From an uncultured bacterium (GTDB taxonomy: Bacteria; Patescibacteriota; Minisyncoccia; Moranbacterales; UBA2206), in assembly GCA_903842445.1 (NCBI GenBank), contig CAIMLT010000097.1, positions 1 to 34,713 on the forward strand: a stretch of 34,713 bases of DNA, written 5' to 3'. The translations under genes and the position numbers were made by a program. Of this stretch, positions 16,578-26,973 are shown piece after piece. A model generated the notes under the pieces. It saw nothing but the letters and a program-made list of their open reading frames with translations, was not told the origin of the DNA and ran no database searches. The stretch's first letter is position 1; every line of letters starts with the position of its first letter.

Positions 16578-17882
16578 TTATTCATAACGCAAAGCATCAA
16601 GCGCGTGCGTTTTAGAAGCTCTCCGCGCTGGCATAATGCCAGTGGCAAAACCGAGAAAAGCGACAAAGGCAATAATAGCAATGACAAAGTAGAATGGAAC
16701 GGAAATAAAACTAACAATGTCTTCACCTCTTTTTTGGGCGAAGTAATTAAAAAGCAGATTCGCTCCTCGCGCCGCTCCATAGCCAAGTCCAAAACCCAAA
16801 ATTCCTCCAGAAAAACTAATGATAGCGGCTTCAAAAATAAACATTTTAAAAACATCCGCTCTTTTGGCGCCGAGGGCTTTTAGAATTCCAACCTCGCGGG
16901 TTCGTTGCAAAAGGGAAACGCTCAAAGTATTGAGCATGCCCATAGCAGAAATTGACATAATAATTGTGCCAAAAACAACCATTACTATTTTAATCACATT
17001 GAAAAAGGCATTAACATCTTGGACGGTATCACTGATACTTTCCGTAGAGAATCCAGATTGTTCAATTCGCGATCTAACAGAGTTCGTATCAGCTTGAATA
17101 TTAACTTCCACCTTGCCGGCTTGTCCACCAATTAAATGAAAATCTTCTTTGAGATGATCATACATCGTAACCGCAAAAAGAGAGTTATTTTTATTACTAT
17201 CATCATTAATTAGTCCAGCTATTTCAATATCCTCTTTTTCTCGATTATTTTCAATATTACTTTTATCAACAATGTCTTCCGAAATAATAACTTCATATTG
17301 AACAGTTTTTCCAATGATATCTGACGGGTTACTAAAACCCATTAGTTGAGCAAGTTTTGGCGTAACAAAAATTTTTTCTTCCGTATCGCCAAAATCAGTT
17401 CTTCCTTCTTTAATCCTTATATTGGCCATTTCCATATAACCCCTAGTATAACCATAAAGGACTGAATCAATCTTAGTATCACTACTATAAAATTTAACCC
17501 CAATATTAACAGCTCGCTCTACGCGCGTCACGCCTTCAATATTTTTAATTTTATCAATTGTTTCATCATTCAGGGTGATTAGATTTTCCAAACTACCATT
17601 ACTTACTTCAATAACATTGGAAGGGTTATTTTTGGTGATTTCACGAATAACCATCTCTTGAATTCCAAAACCCAAAGAAATAAGAAAGGTAATAATGCCA
17701 ATTCCAATCCCGACACCACCAATGGTTAAAAAGGATCGGATTTTATTAGCAGCAATATTCCGATAACTGATAAGTGTTATGACGGAAAATTTCATATGAA
17801 CGCCAATATCCTCTCTCTCCTTTCCAAAAAGATTGAAGATACTATCAAGGATGCTATTTTTTATTTTAGATATTATGTTCAT
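16578..17882 (-). CDS. ABC transporter permease, MacB/FtsX type
   Basis: N-terminal TM followed by periplasmic region and ISAMGMLNTLSVSLLQRTREVGILKALGAKRADVFKMFIFEA plus C-terminal PARRASKTHALDALRYE. Confidence 0.9.
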   Translation of the reverse strand: MNIISKIKNSILDSIFNLFGKEREDIGVHMKFSVITLISYRNIAANKIRSFLTIGGVGIGIGIITFLISLGFGIQEMVIREITKNNPSNVIEVSNGSLENLITLNDETIDKIKNIEGVTRVERAVNIGVKFYSSDTKIDSVLYGYTRGYMEMANIRIKEGRTDFGDTEEKIFVTPKLAQLMGFSNPSDIIGKTVQYEVIISEDIVDKSNIENNREKEDIEIAGLINDDSNKNNSLFAVTMYDHLKEDFHLIGGQAGKVEVNIQADTNSVRSRIEQSGFSTESISDTVQDVNAFFNVIKIVMVVFGTIIMSISAMGMLNTLSVSLLQRTREVGILKALGAKRADVFKMFIFEAAIISFSGGILGFGLGYGAARGANLLFNYFAQKRGEDIVSFISVPFYFVIAIIAFVAFLGFATGIMPARRASKTHALDALRYE

Positions 17883-18597
17883 TTTTTTCTGTAATTACTT
17901 TGCTTCTTTCTTGAACTTCATTGGATATAATTTTTCCGTCTTCCATGTTTATTATTCTTGTTCCAAAACAATATTGACTGGGGTTATGAGTAACCATGAC
18001 AACAGTCAATCCAAACTGCTTATTTATATCCTCAATAAGCTTCATAAGTTCCTCTCCGGCTTTGTGATCAAGGTTCCCCGTTGGCTCATCAGCAATAATT
18101 AGTTGCGGATCAAGAAGAAGCGAGCGAGCAAGAGCAATCCTTTGTTGCTGACCACCGGACAAATCATATGGCCTATGGTTAGCCCATTTGCTCATTCCAA
18201 CTAATTCTATTAGCTTAGCAGCTTTTGGTATTGATTCATGAAAAGACGCTCCGGCAATAACCCCAGGAATAGCTATGTTTTCAATAACAGACAAGGATTT
18301 GATCCAAAAGGCTTGCTGGGGAATAAATCCAACATTTTTATTTCGAAAATGTGCCCGCCAATCTTTAGAATAATTCCAAATATCTTTGCCATCAATTATT
18401 ATTTTTCCTTCTGTCGGTGGCTCAAGACCATAAATTGAATGGAGCAAGGTAGATTTTCCACAGCCAGAAGGACCAATAAGCAAACAAAACTCTCCGCGCA
18501 TTATTTCAAAGTCAATACCAAAAAGAACGGGAATAACGTTTTCACCAACCTTAAAACTCTTCTTGATGTTTTCAACTTTTATTTTTACTTCGCCCAT
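17866..18597 (-). CDS. ABC transporter ATP-binding protein, MacB/LolD type
   Basis: Walker A GPSGCGKST, signature LSGGQQQRIALARSLL, Walker B LIIADEPTGNLD, H-loop VTHNP. Confidence 0.95.
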   Translation of the reverse strand: MGEVKIKVENIKKSFKVGENVIPVLFGIDFEIMRGEFCLLIGPSGCGKSTLLHSIYGLEPPTEGKIIIDGKDIWNYSKDWRAHFRNKNVGFIPQQAFWIKSLSVIENIAIPGVIAGASFHESIPKAAKLIELVGMSKWANHRPYDLSGGQQQRIALARSLLLDPQLIIADEPTGNLDHKAGEELMKLIEDINKQFGLTVVMVTHNPSQYCFGTRIINMEDGKIISNEVQERSKVITEKNEHNI

Positions 18598-21500
18598 AGA
18601 TTAGACATCCATCCAAAACGGGATGAAAAAGTTCCTGTTATTACTTCGGCCGCACTTGCTTTAGCTTTTTCTACAACAACGCTCGTAATCTCTGACTTGC
18701 TCAGGTTACCAACAGAATCATAACTTTCTGCTTCGTAGCTATAGACTTGTCCTGGCTCAGCGGGAATGGTTATGAGATGATATGTATTTAGAGAATCGCT
18801 AGAAGCACTTTGCTCAAGAGTTGAGGTTATGACTCCTTTGGCATATTTTATTTTGACAGTTGTTTCTTCATCTGTTTCTATCTTAATATAGATATTGGCT
18901 TGTGAGTTATTGCCTCGTCCCAGAACTTTTCCGAGTGATCTATTGACAATAATCTTTGGCGGACGGGAGTCTGATTTCGTTGTAATTTTTTGTTCAAGCG
19001 GAGTTACTTCAATTCCGTTTTCATCAATTCCCGTAATTGAAAGGGTATATTCCTTAGCTGGATCAAGACCAGAAATCCTAGCTTCATGCTCAATTAGTTT
19101 TTCTGGCGCAAGGAAAGTGTGCGGAGAGGCTTCGTCACTATTTTTAAAATAAACAAGTGTAGTTGTTGGAACATTGGTTTTATAATTAATAACCACCGTT
19201 GGCAAATCAACATTCTCTTCATTTTGAACAGAAACATCACTAGCAGTTGGTTGCTTTGGAGTAATGAATGAATATTCATCAGAAGAAAAAGTATTTAAAT
19301 CTAAATCAACACAAGTAATTTTGAGGGTGTAAGTGCTGTCCGCCGAAAGACCAGTTATTTTCTGGACATGGCTCGATCCGGCAGAAGCTTCTTCATTAGT
19401 ACCAACTCCATAGGCCAACTTACAAGTAGCACTAACGTTGGTTTTCCAAGAAACAGTCGCGTCCTTAAGAACAATGTCGCTTATGAGTACTTCGGAAATA
19501 GTTGGTGGAGGAAGAGTAGTGAAATTAAGAACTTCTGATGTTCCAATATTGCCATCCGGATCAATATATTTCACGCGATAAAAATGTTTTTTTCCAGCCG
19601 AGAGTCCCTTAATATCAACCGCATGATCGGTCACTGAATCAACTTGACCGTTTGTTTCGCCTAAACTGACAGCCTCTCCGAATTCGACAAAAGAACTAGC
19701 AACCCGATTAGTTGCCCAAGTAAAATTGGCGGCAAATGATTGAACGGTTACTTTCGGCACGCCAACCAAAGATGGAGGAGAAGTAAAGCGTCCAGTTGGA
19801 ATTAGAGAAACTGTGCTAGTAGCAATGGAATAATTATTAGTTTTGTCTTTTGATTTTGCATAATAATAGTAGAGTTTACTTTCAAGGCCGGTATCAACGT
19901 AGGCGCTTCCGGTTGTAGTTGCAACCTCAGCAAAAGTAATATTATCTTCTGAGCGGTAAATTGCATATCCGGCAAAGTTGCCCGGGTCATAACTTGTTGG
20001 CACGCTCCATTTAACAGCTACGCTGTATTCTGCAGCTTCACGATCAGAGGTATCGAAAGCCTGGACATTATTTGGTGGACTAGGTGCTGTTGTTTCTGCG
20101 TAAAAATCTACTTGCGCCGGATTAGCCCAATCAATGTCGGTTGGATTACTTTTGCTTCCGCCTTCGTTAAGAGCAACGACATAAAAAGTATTTTTTCCAT
20201 ACTGAGTGGCATAGGGACCTGGACCAGCGGCTCGAGCAGTCGTTTCAATCGTATTGTGAGCAGTTGGCCAAACGTTAATTGAATAGTAATATTTTAGTTT
20301 AGCAGAGTCGCCAGAAAAAGATTCAGGTAAATCCCATGTGAAAGTGAAACTATTTGTAGCATTATCTGCGCTAGCTGGATCAACTACCAAATTTTCCGGA
20401 GGCGAAGCTGATCCTCCGGAATAATAATAATCTTGAATTAGCGGCGTTGAAGTGTTGCCGGCGTTGTCTACTGAGACTAAATAAAAAGTATTCTTATTTG
20501 GTCTGTAAGGTGGAATCTGGATTGATACGCTTTCCGGATCATTTATTTCTGTCCAAACGTCCTCATCATCACCACCGGTGCGGTAGCGGAATTTAGCTAG
20601 TCCAGAATTAGTGTCAACCGCATCTCCTGCCCAGGTCATGGTGAATAGTGACGCAGAAGCATAACCTGTTGGATTGACTTCGATAGTGCTTGGATTAGTT
20701 GGTGGGGCGCTATCAAATTTATAGGTAAAGGCAGTATAACTTTCATCGGCCGGAATGCCAGCATTATCCATGGCTTGAATTCTTAGATAATAAGTCGAAC
20801 CAGAAACTAATCCCGTTGCTGTATAATTATTTTCTTCCTGAAAAGCAACCGGGTCTCCAGCTATTTCTGTTCCAAAATAGACATAGTAGCCAGCAACTCC
20901 GGAACCGCCTGCATTATCACTAGCTCCGCCAATTTCGCCGATAGTTGGCCATTCAAAATAGGGGGTGCTGTGGTTATACCAAGTATCCGTGGTTAGTGGG
21001 GCGGTTTTAATACTGGCATCATAAGCACTAGTCACAGTTGGATTGCTTGGAGCAGCTAGATCTTGGTAGTAGCTTATTATCAAATCATCCAGACGAGGAG
21101 AAAAAATTTGATCAGAAGAGCTAAAAATAATTCTTATTTGAATATAGTTATTTGGATTAGAATTGATACTAAAAGAATGAGTATTGCCGATAGTGTGATC
21201 ATTGGAAACTGTTACCCAGCCATCCCAGGTTGATCCGTTAGCAGAAGTTCTGGTCTGAATTTCCAATCCAGTATTGGCGGGCAAAATATAGGTTGCACTA
21301 AGGTTGGCAAAGCGGTAGGCTTGGGTGAGATCGATTGGTTCTGAAGTGTAGGTTCCGGTTTTTTGAAAACCAGTTGCTCCGGAAGCAGAACCAACGACGT
21401 AGTTATAGAGTCCATCACCGTAGGTTGTGCCTCCGCCAGCTCCGGTAATGACCCAGTTACGGTTCAAAAGATTTGTTCCGATTCCGCCATAGGTAACTTG

Positions 21501-24500
21501 TCCTGGGACAGTCGCACTCAAAGTTTCCCACGTTGGACTGGGTTGGCTCGTGTCATAGCGATAATAATTAGAAACAGCTAGGTTTCCACCTTGAGTGACA
21601 TAGAGGTAGCCATCTTTTCCATCCATCAATGCGGCGCCGTAACTGACATTGGCAGGAAGCAGATTGAGTGTGGTCCAGGTGGCAGTTGCAAAATCTCCGC
21701 TTATCTTACAATTAACTCTAGTGTTTCCGGCCTGAATTCGATAGATTGTTCCGTCTTTATATATAATTTTACTCCCTTCACTGCTGGTGCAACTGCTTGC
21801 CATGCTCATCGCTAGCCAGCGAGAACCGGCCGATCCTTGAGTATCATAACGCCACCAAGTTGTGGCGCTATTGCCTTGAGTTAAGTAAATATACCGCGAA
21901 CCGTCGTAGGTCATTGATGAACCAGTCCAGACTTGAGCGAGTGGGCGATCGCTGGTGATTTCTGACCAAACATTAGTTGCAATGTTGTATTTGTAAAAAT
22001 AGGGACTTTTGGTGTCTGCTCCGGATCTTCGTGCTCTAATTCCGCTTCCGGGAATATAATAAATAGTATTTTCTGTTCCATCATAAACTATGCTCGCCCC
22101 GTTATAAGCACCCATCGGCAACTTAGAAAGAGAAGTGAATGCTCCACTATCAACGTTGTATTTTCCAAAAGTTGTATCATAACCTCCTCGTCCAAGATAG
22201 ACATTGCCATTACCATCATCAGCCATTAGTGCTCCATTAGCAAAAGGCAAATAGACTGATCCGTCAACATTATGTGGTCCAAAAAAGTCTCGATTTGGTG
22301 TTTCCCAGGTGTTATTTTCTGTGCTGTAGCGATAAAAAGTTGTGTATGTTCCTCCGCGAGTGGTGTAAATGTAACCATCATAGAATTTAAGCGAGGCACC
22401 ATAGGAAATGGTGGCAGGAGCATCAGGGAGAAATGACCACTCACTTGTGTTTATGTCAAATTTCAAAAATTTCATTCGGGTGTTTCCAGCAAGCGCATAA
22501 ATCGTGTGGTCACCGTCAAAAGTTAGCGTGCCTCCTTGATAAAATCCGATTGGGGCTGCTGGCATTGGCGTCCAGGTATTTTGACTTTCACCATAACCGG
22601 CATCATCAGCGATTGAATATTTAGCAAAATAGGGATAGAGATTGCCTTGGACGACGTAGAGATTATTTCTATCATCATAAATTGAATCAGCTCCATAGGA
22701 AGTTCTTTGACCATCTGAAGTGTTGGGGTTACCAAAATCGGCGTTAGCAAGTTGGGTCCATTCCGGTGTACATTCTCCACCTTCACCGTTGCAAGTGTCA
22801 TAGCGGTAAAAAGCATCGTCATTGCCTGGCATCGCATAGATATAGCGATTTCCATCATAAGAGAGGACACTGCCATAATCAAAATTTTTCGGTGCAGAAT
22901 CAATCTCAGTCCAGGTTTTATTGGCAATGTCGTAGCGCCAGAAAGTTGGGGTGGCAACTCCTTTTATGGCATAGATATAGCCAGGAGGTCCTTCTGTTAT
23001 TGCCCCACCATTATTAACAGCTGAAGGAGCAGCGCCCATTTCAAGTGGATTAGAGGCTGAGCTGATCCAAGTGTCTGTTTCAATTTCATAACGCATAAAA
23101 GGTAACAGGTTGTTACCTTGAAAGGTATAGAGGCAATGATTGACGCTCAATTGGTTTTGTCCCACCGCTTTACAACCGCCGATAGCCAATTCACTTCCAA
23201 TATAAGTGTACAGCGGGGAAGCGGAAAGTCGTTTTTGATTCCAAAAACCGGAAACATTACCAAGACGAAGTGATCCGGAAACTGCGCTGTAGGAAATTTT
23301 TCCGCTGTCAAAATCAGCTCCAGCTTCATCGAAATTATCCTCAGAAGTTTTGGCGATTGTTTCGTAGGGAGAGACGCCGTTATATTTATAGATAAATGGC
23401 GACCAAGAATCGGAAACAAGGCCATTTCCATCTTTAGCTTTGATAATCAAATAATAGGTTCCGTAGGTGTGAACCGGATCGGTGTCATAGGTCATTGCTT
23501 CATTGACAGAATAGTAGTTGGCTGTTTGATAGGATCCGGACGTAGTTGGATCAGCCTCGCTGTCTTTACCAAAATAGACATAATAACCTGCAATGCCACT
23601 ACCGTTATCAGTGCCAGCTGACCAGCTGAAATAGGGATGTTCGTGGACATATTCTGTATCAGTAGCAATTGCTTCTCCGGCTTGGCTGGATTTTGCCACG
23701 AGACTAGTTGGGGCAGAAGGATCATTATCGCTTGATGCATAGGAAATGGTATAATCGCTGACAGTCGGAGTGCTCACGCCGTCAGTAGTGGAAAGAGTGA
23801 TGCGCACCCAAGCGTAGCGTTCCAGGGAAAATCCATCATGATCATCAATAGCACCATTGCTGATATTGTGCCAGGAAGAGCAATCTCCGCCATCGTAATT
23901 GGAACATAGTTCATAAGTCACAGCAGTGTTTGTTGGCTTATTTTCCGTGAAAGAAAAAGCGGTCCCACTGGAAACTTGTCCTAAGTCCATCCGTTGACTC
24001 AAGTAGGTGTTAGTTCCAGTAGTAGGAAAGTTAGTGGCAGGCACAGTATAGCTCCACATATCCGCAGAAGCTGAAGGAACGGCAAGACCTTGCCCAATTG
24101 TGGCATAGATCGAACTACCTCCAGCGAATTCAATCGAAGCGCCGTTATATGGCCCACGTCCAAAAGTGAATTTTTGATTATTGGGCAATTTTCTCCAAGC
24201 ATTTCCGGCAATATCATATTCCCAAGTTTCGTCCTTATACATTCCGGCGATAGCATAAATTTTCCCCGTTGTCGAGTTGTAAGTCATATCCGTTCCGTAG
24301 TATTGGGAAAATGGCGTGTTGGCAACATTAGACCATGTTCCGGCAGAAACGGTATATTTTAGAAACGAAGTTTCTCCATCGCCGGGCATCACAAAAAGAT
24401 TGTTTCCATCAGATTCAATCCGCGCTCCGACATAGGTGTAATAGGAAGTAGTGGTTCCAGAGTCAGCAACAGAAATTGGGATGCAACTACCCCAGGTTCC

Positions 24501-26351
24501 TGTGCCATTATTGAAACGATACATGCAATTTCCTGTTGCTCCAGGGGTTGCTCCTCCTCCTCCGCGCATATAGTAGAGGTCATTTCCGACAAAAGCCAAG
24601 CCCGCGCCTTCTCCTGAAAGAGCTGAGGCTGGCTGGGGGCTCATCGCGCTCCAGCCCGTGCCGTTAAAAATATAGATAACCGCGGCATTGTTGTATCTGA
24701 TCGTGTAAAGATTACCGCTGGAATTAACATCGCCCTTCATATCATTATTTAGATTGAAACCTAATGCTGGGGCAGCGGTTATTGTTGCCCAATTATTATT
24801 TGTCACATCATAGCGATATAAGTTGGCGGTGTTATTTCCTTGTAGGGCATAGGCATAGTTTGTTGCTCCGCTTTGGCGATTCCAAAGTAGATCGCCTCCA
24901 GTGCCGATCGGCTGGAGAACAGCAGAAGCATTTTGCACTTGCTTGGGTCCGATCCAGCGCTGACCGGCAATTCCGTCCGGATCAAATTTCCAAAAATCAG
25001 TTGTGCCGTTGGCACGAAAGCCGTAGATGTAATCTTCTCGGGTGTTAAGAGTGAGCGATCCATAATTAACAGCTTGAGGAGCTGGATCAGTCGAAAGAAT
25101 CGACCAAGAATTTCCAATAATATTATATCTGAGAAAATCAACATAACCGGCGGATCGCATAAAGTAGATATTGCCGTTCCAATAAACGCCTCTTTGATCA
25201 CCGTTCATAAGGCAACTTCCTCCAGTGCAACCGGTCGTGGGTGTTGAAGCGATGGTTGAATACCAGCGACGACCGGCAATATCATAACGATAAAAGTTAT
25301 TAGTATTGCCTCCGCGGATGAGGTAGAGGCTACCATTTTGACCGTTAACAATATCGCCACCCGTACTAACGACAAGGGGAACTGGTGGCCGATTTATCCA
25401 ATCTCCTCCGACAATGTCATATTCCCAAAAATCAGTGCTGCCGTTTCCACGGACAACAAAAATACTATTTCCAGCAGATTCAATGGAAGATCCGGTCCAG
25501 GGAGTATCGAGCATATCCTCAAGGCGAGTCCAGGAATTAGCTTCAATGTCATAGCTGTAAAACTTTTGTGAATAACCTCCAAAAGTCGCATAAATTTTTC
25601 CTGAATTGGCGTTATAGGTCAAATCAGCACCGTAGTAAGCCGGCTGAGGCAGGCTAGTTAGATTATCCCAAACGTTTTTTATCGTATCATATCGCCAAAA
25701 AGAATTGCCAGAATAACCACGAAAGATGTAGAGATAATCCCCAATCATAACGGAAGTGTGTCCATAGGCAATCACATCTTCTGGGGGTGTCCAAACTCGC
25801 GCAGTCCAAGTTCCAGATGGGCTAAGCTGAATTGAATCAGTTGAATTATCAGCGGTTACTCCAGAAAATTGTCCCAATGTCCATTCGGCCTTAGTAGTAA
25901 TAGTTCTCGATTGGGGAGCGCCCAAAATTGTTGGTATGGTCCCACAAATAAAGACAATGATACAAAGTACGACAGTCAAGCGAAAAGTAGTTTTTGAGAC
26001 AAAAATGATCAGCTTTCGAAAGACCTTTCTGATTAGCTCATATAAAACAATCCACCTGTGCCTCTCGTGGTATTTTTTCCCCAAGCTGCCCTTGGAAGCG
26101 AGGTCATATTCTTGCAAAAAATCGCCCAGACTTTTTTGGATAATTTGAATCTTTCTTTTTTTTGTCCGTCTTGTTTTCCAGGAAGAAAATAAGAAAGCGC
26201 TCCCCCAAAAGCCAGCATCTTTTTTGGAAGAATGTTTTGAGCGGATATTTTTTTTGTTTTTGATCCGTTTCGGAAAGATCATTTTAGTTTGAACTTTTTT
26301 ATAACAGTCGTTTTTAGGTAGGTTTTTCAAATATTTTTTGCACACAAACAC
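18585..26351 (-). CDS. Giant (2588-aa) membrane-anchored/exported kelch-repeat and FN3-like surface protein
   Basis: Basic N-terminus, hydrophobic segment TTFRLTVVLCIIVFICGTIPTILGA, two long arrays of ...RYDxxxxxWxxLxxxPxxxxxGxxLxYDGxxYIYxxxGN... repeats, then FN3-like repeats (TTAPSPPNNVQAFDTSDRE..., PPSLVGVPKVTVQSFAANFTWATNRVASSFVEFG...). Confidence 0.85.
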   Translation of the reverse strand: MFVCKKYLKNLPKNDCYKKVQTKMIFPKRIKNKKNIRSKHSSKKDAGFWGSAFLFSSWKTRRTKKRKIQIIQKSLGDFLQEYDLASKGSLGKKYHERHRWIVLYELIRKVFRKLIIFVSKTTFRLTVVLCIIVFICGTIPTILGAPQSRTITTKAEWTLGQFSGVTADNSTDSIQLSPSGTWTARVWTPPEDVIAYGHTSVMIGDYLYIFRGYSGNSFWRYDTIKNVWDNLTSLPQPAYYGADLTYNANSGKIYATFGGYSQKFYSYDIEANSWTRLEDMLDTPWTGSSIESAGNSIFVVRGNGSTDFWEYDIVGGDWINRPPVPLVVSTGGDIVNGQNGSLYLIRGGNTNNFYRYDIAGRRWYSTIASTPTTGCTGGSCLMNGDQRGVYWNGNIYFMRSAGYVDFLRYNIIGNSWSILSTDPAPQAVNYGSLTLNTREDYIYGFRANGTTDFWKFDPDGIAGQRWIGPKQVQNASAVLQPIGTGGDLLWNRQSGATNYAYALQGNNTANLYRYDVTNNNWATITAAPALGFNLNNDMKGDVNSSGNLYTIRYNNAAVIYIFNGTGWSAMSPQPASALSGEGAGLAFVGNDLYYMRGGGGATPGATGNCMYRFNNGTGTWGSCIPISVADSGTTTSYYTYVGARIESDGNNLFVMPGDGETSFLKYTVSAGTWSNVANTPFSQYYGTDMTYNSTTGKIYAIAGMYKDETWEYDIAGNAWRKLPNNQKFTFGRGPYNGASIEFAGGSSIYATIGQGLAVPSASADMWSYTVPATNFPTTGTNTYLSQRMDLGQVSSGTAFSFTENKPTNTAVTYELCSNYDGGDCSSWHNISNGAIDDHDGFSLERYAWVRITLSTTDGVSTPTVSDYTISYASSDNDPSAPTSLVAKSSQAGEAIATDTEYVHEHPYFSWSAGTDNGSGIAGYYVYFGKDSEADPTTSGSYQTANYYSVNEAMTYDTDPVHTYGTYYLIIKAKDGNGLVSDSWSPFIYKYNGVSPYETIAKTSEDNFDEAGADFDSGKISYSAVSGSLRLGNVSGFWNQKRLSASPLYTYIGSELAIGGCKAVGQNQLSVNHCLYTFQGNNLLPFMRYEIETDTWISSASNPLEMGAAPSAVNNGGAITEGPPGYIYAIKGVATPTFWRYDIANKTWTEIDSAPKNFDYGSVLSYDGNRYIYAMPGNDDAFYRYDTCNGEGGECTPEWTQLANADFGNPNTSDGQRTSYGADSIYDDRNNLYVVQGNLYPYFAKYSIADDAGYGESQNTWTPMPAAPIGFYQGGTLTFDGDHTIYALAGNTRMKFLKFDINTSEWSFLPDAPATISYGASLKFYDGYIYTTRGGTYTTFYRYSTENNTWETPNRDFFGPHNVDGSVYLPFANGALMADDGNGNVYLGRGGYDTTFGKYNVDSGAFTSLSKLPMGAYNGASIVYDGTENTIYYIPGSGIRARRSGADTKSPYFYKYNIATNVWSEITSDRPLAQVWTGSSMTYDGSRYIYLTQGNSATTWWRYDTQGSAGSRWLAMSMASSCTSSEGSKIIYKDGTIYRIQAGNTRVNCKISGDFATATWTTLNLLPANVSYGAALMDGKDGYLYVTQGGNLAVSNYYRYDTSQPSPTWETLSATVPGQVTYGGIGTNLLNRNWVITGAGGGTTYGDGLYNYVVGSASGATGFQKTGTYTSEPIDLTQAYRFANLSATYILPANTGLEIQTRTSANGSTWDGWVTVSNDHTIGNTHSFSINSNPNNYIQIRIIFSSSDQIFSPRLDDLIISYYQDLAAPSNPTVTSAYDASIKTAPLTTDTWYNHSTPYFEWPTIGEIGGASDNAGGSGVAGYYVYFGTEIAGDPVAFQEENNYTATGLVSGSTYYLRIQAMDNAGIPADESYTAFTYKFDSAPPTNPSTIEVNPTGYASASLFTMTWAGDAVDTNSGLAKFRYRTGGDDEDVWTEINDPESVSIQIPPYRPNKNTFYLVSVDNAGNTSTPLIQDYYYSGGSASPPENLVVDPASADNATNSFTFTWDLPESFSGDSAKLKYYYSINVWPTAHNTIETTARAAGPGPYATQYGKNTFYVVALNEGGSKSNPTDIDWANPAQVDFYAETTAPSPPNNVQAFDTSDREAAEYSVAVKWSVPTSYDPGNFAGYAIYRSEDNITFAEVATTTGSAYVDTGLESKLYYYYAKSKDKTNNYSIATSTVSLIPTGRFTSPPSLVGVPKVTVQSFAANFTWATNRVASSFVEFGEAVSLGETNGQVDSVTDHAVDIKGLSAGKKHFYRVKYIDPDGNIGTSEVLNFTTLPPPTISEVLISDIVLKDATVSWKTNVSATCKLAYGVGTNEEASAGSSHVQKITGLSADSTYTLKITCVDLDLNTFSSDEYSFITPKQPTASDVSVQNEENVDLPTVVINYKTNVPTTTLVYFKNSDEASPHTFLAPEKLIEHEARISGLDPAKEYTLSITGIDENGIEVTPLEQKITTKSDSRPPKIIVNRSLGKVLGRGNNSQANIYIKIETDEETTVKIKYAKGVITSTLEQSASSDSLNTYHLITIPAEPGQVYSYEAESYDSVGNLSKSEITSVVVEKAKASAAEVITGTFSSRFGWMSNLWAK

Positions 26352-26513
26352 GAAAAAATAACTGGATTTTTTTTGCCATTTATTACATATTTATTATAGC
26401 AAAAAAAAGGAAAAAAAATAACCTCAACTAATCAACAATAAAAAAGGCGAAGAAATAAAAAAATCTACAATTTCCAGCTTATTTAAAGATTCAAGTAATA
26501 AAACAAACAAAAA

Positions 26514-26544
26514 AGCAAACCCGGATCTGCCCCTGCGGTTTGCT
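26514..26544 (-). terminator. Intrinsic terminator between response regulator and giant gene
   Basis: agcaaacc ... ggtttgct perfect 8-bp inverted repeat; followed on the minus strand by TTTTTTG, with TTTTTT also preceding it. Confidence 0.75.
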
Positions 26545-26570
26545 AAAAAACAAAGAAGTGTTTTATGAAA

Positions 26571-26957
26571 TTATTTATTGATAATTTCTTTAACTCGATC
26601 GACAATCTGCGCCATCTTCCATTCTGCTTTGAGCATATATTCCTGAATGCCCAATTTTTGCGCCTCATCAATTTTTTGCATATCGCTGATGTTGGTAAGC
26701 AAAACGACTGGAACATTATTCCCCCACTCATCATGCCTTAATTTTTCCAACATCTGAAGACCATCCATTTTGGGCATAGCAATGTCCAGAAGAATTACTA
26801 ACGGATGGCTCTCAAGAGCCATTCTTAGACCCTCTTCACCATCCTTAGCGAGTACAACAGAAAATCCACAGGTAAGAAATTTGTCACTTAAAATCTCTCG
26901 CATATCCTCCTCATCATCGACAATGAGAATTTTTTTTTGATTACCACTGTTTGTCAT
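26571..26957 (-). CDS. CheY-like response regulator (receiver domain only)
   Basis: KKILIVDDEEDMREIL, VILLDIAMPKMDGLQML, PVVLLTNISD; no output domain. Confidence 0.92.
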   Translation of the reverse strand: MTNSGNQKKILIVDDEEDMREILSDKFLTCGFSVVLAKDGEEGLRMALESHPLVILLDIAMPKMDGLQMLEKLRHDEWGNNVPVVLLTNISDMQKIDEAQKLGIQEYMLKAEWKMAQIVDRVKEIINK

Positions 26958-26973
26958 ATTGGTATATTTAAAA

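Noticed and set aside
16574-16883. ORFs overlapping the ABC permease 3' end on both strands
   Set aside because: Alternative-frame shadows of the permease gene.
19802-25591. Numerous small ORFs on both strands inside the giant gene
   Set aside because: Repetitive out-of-frame translations of kelch/FN3 coding sequence; no independent family signature.
21390-25800. Regularly spaced repeats considered as a CRISPR array
   Set aside because: Repeats are diverged, coding and in phase with a protein repeat; no identical direct repeats with unique spacers.
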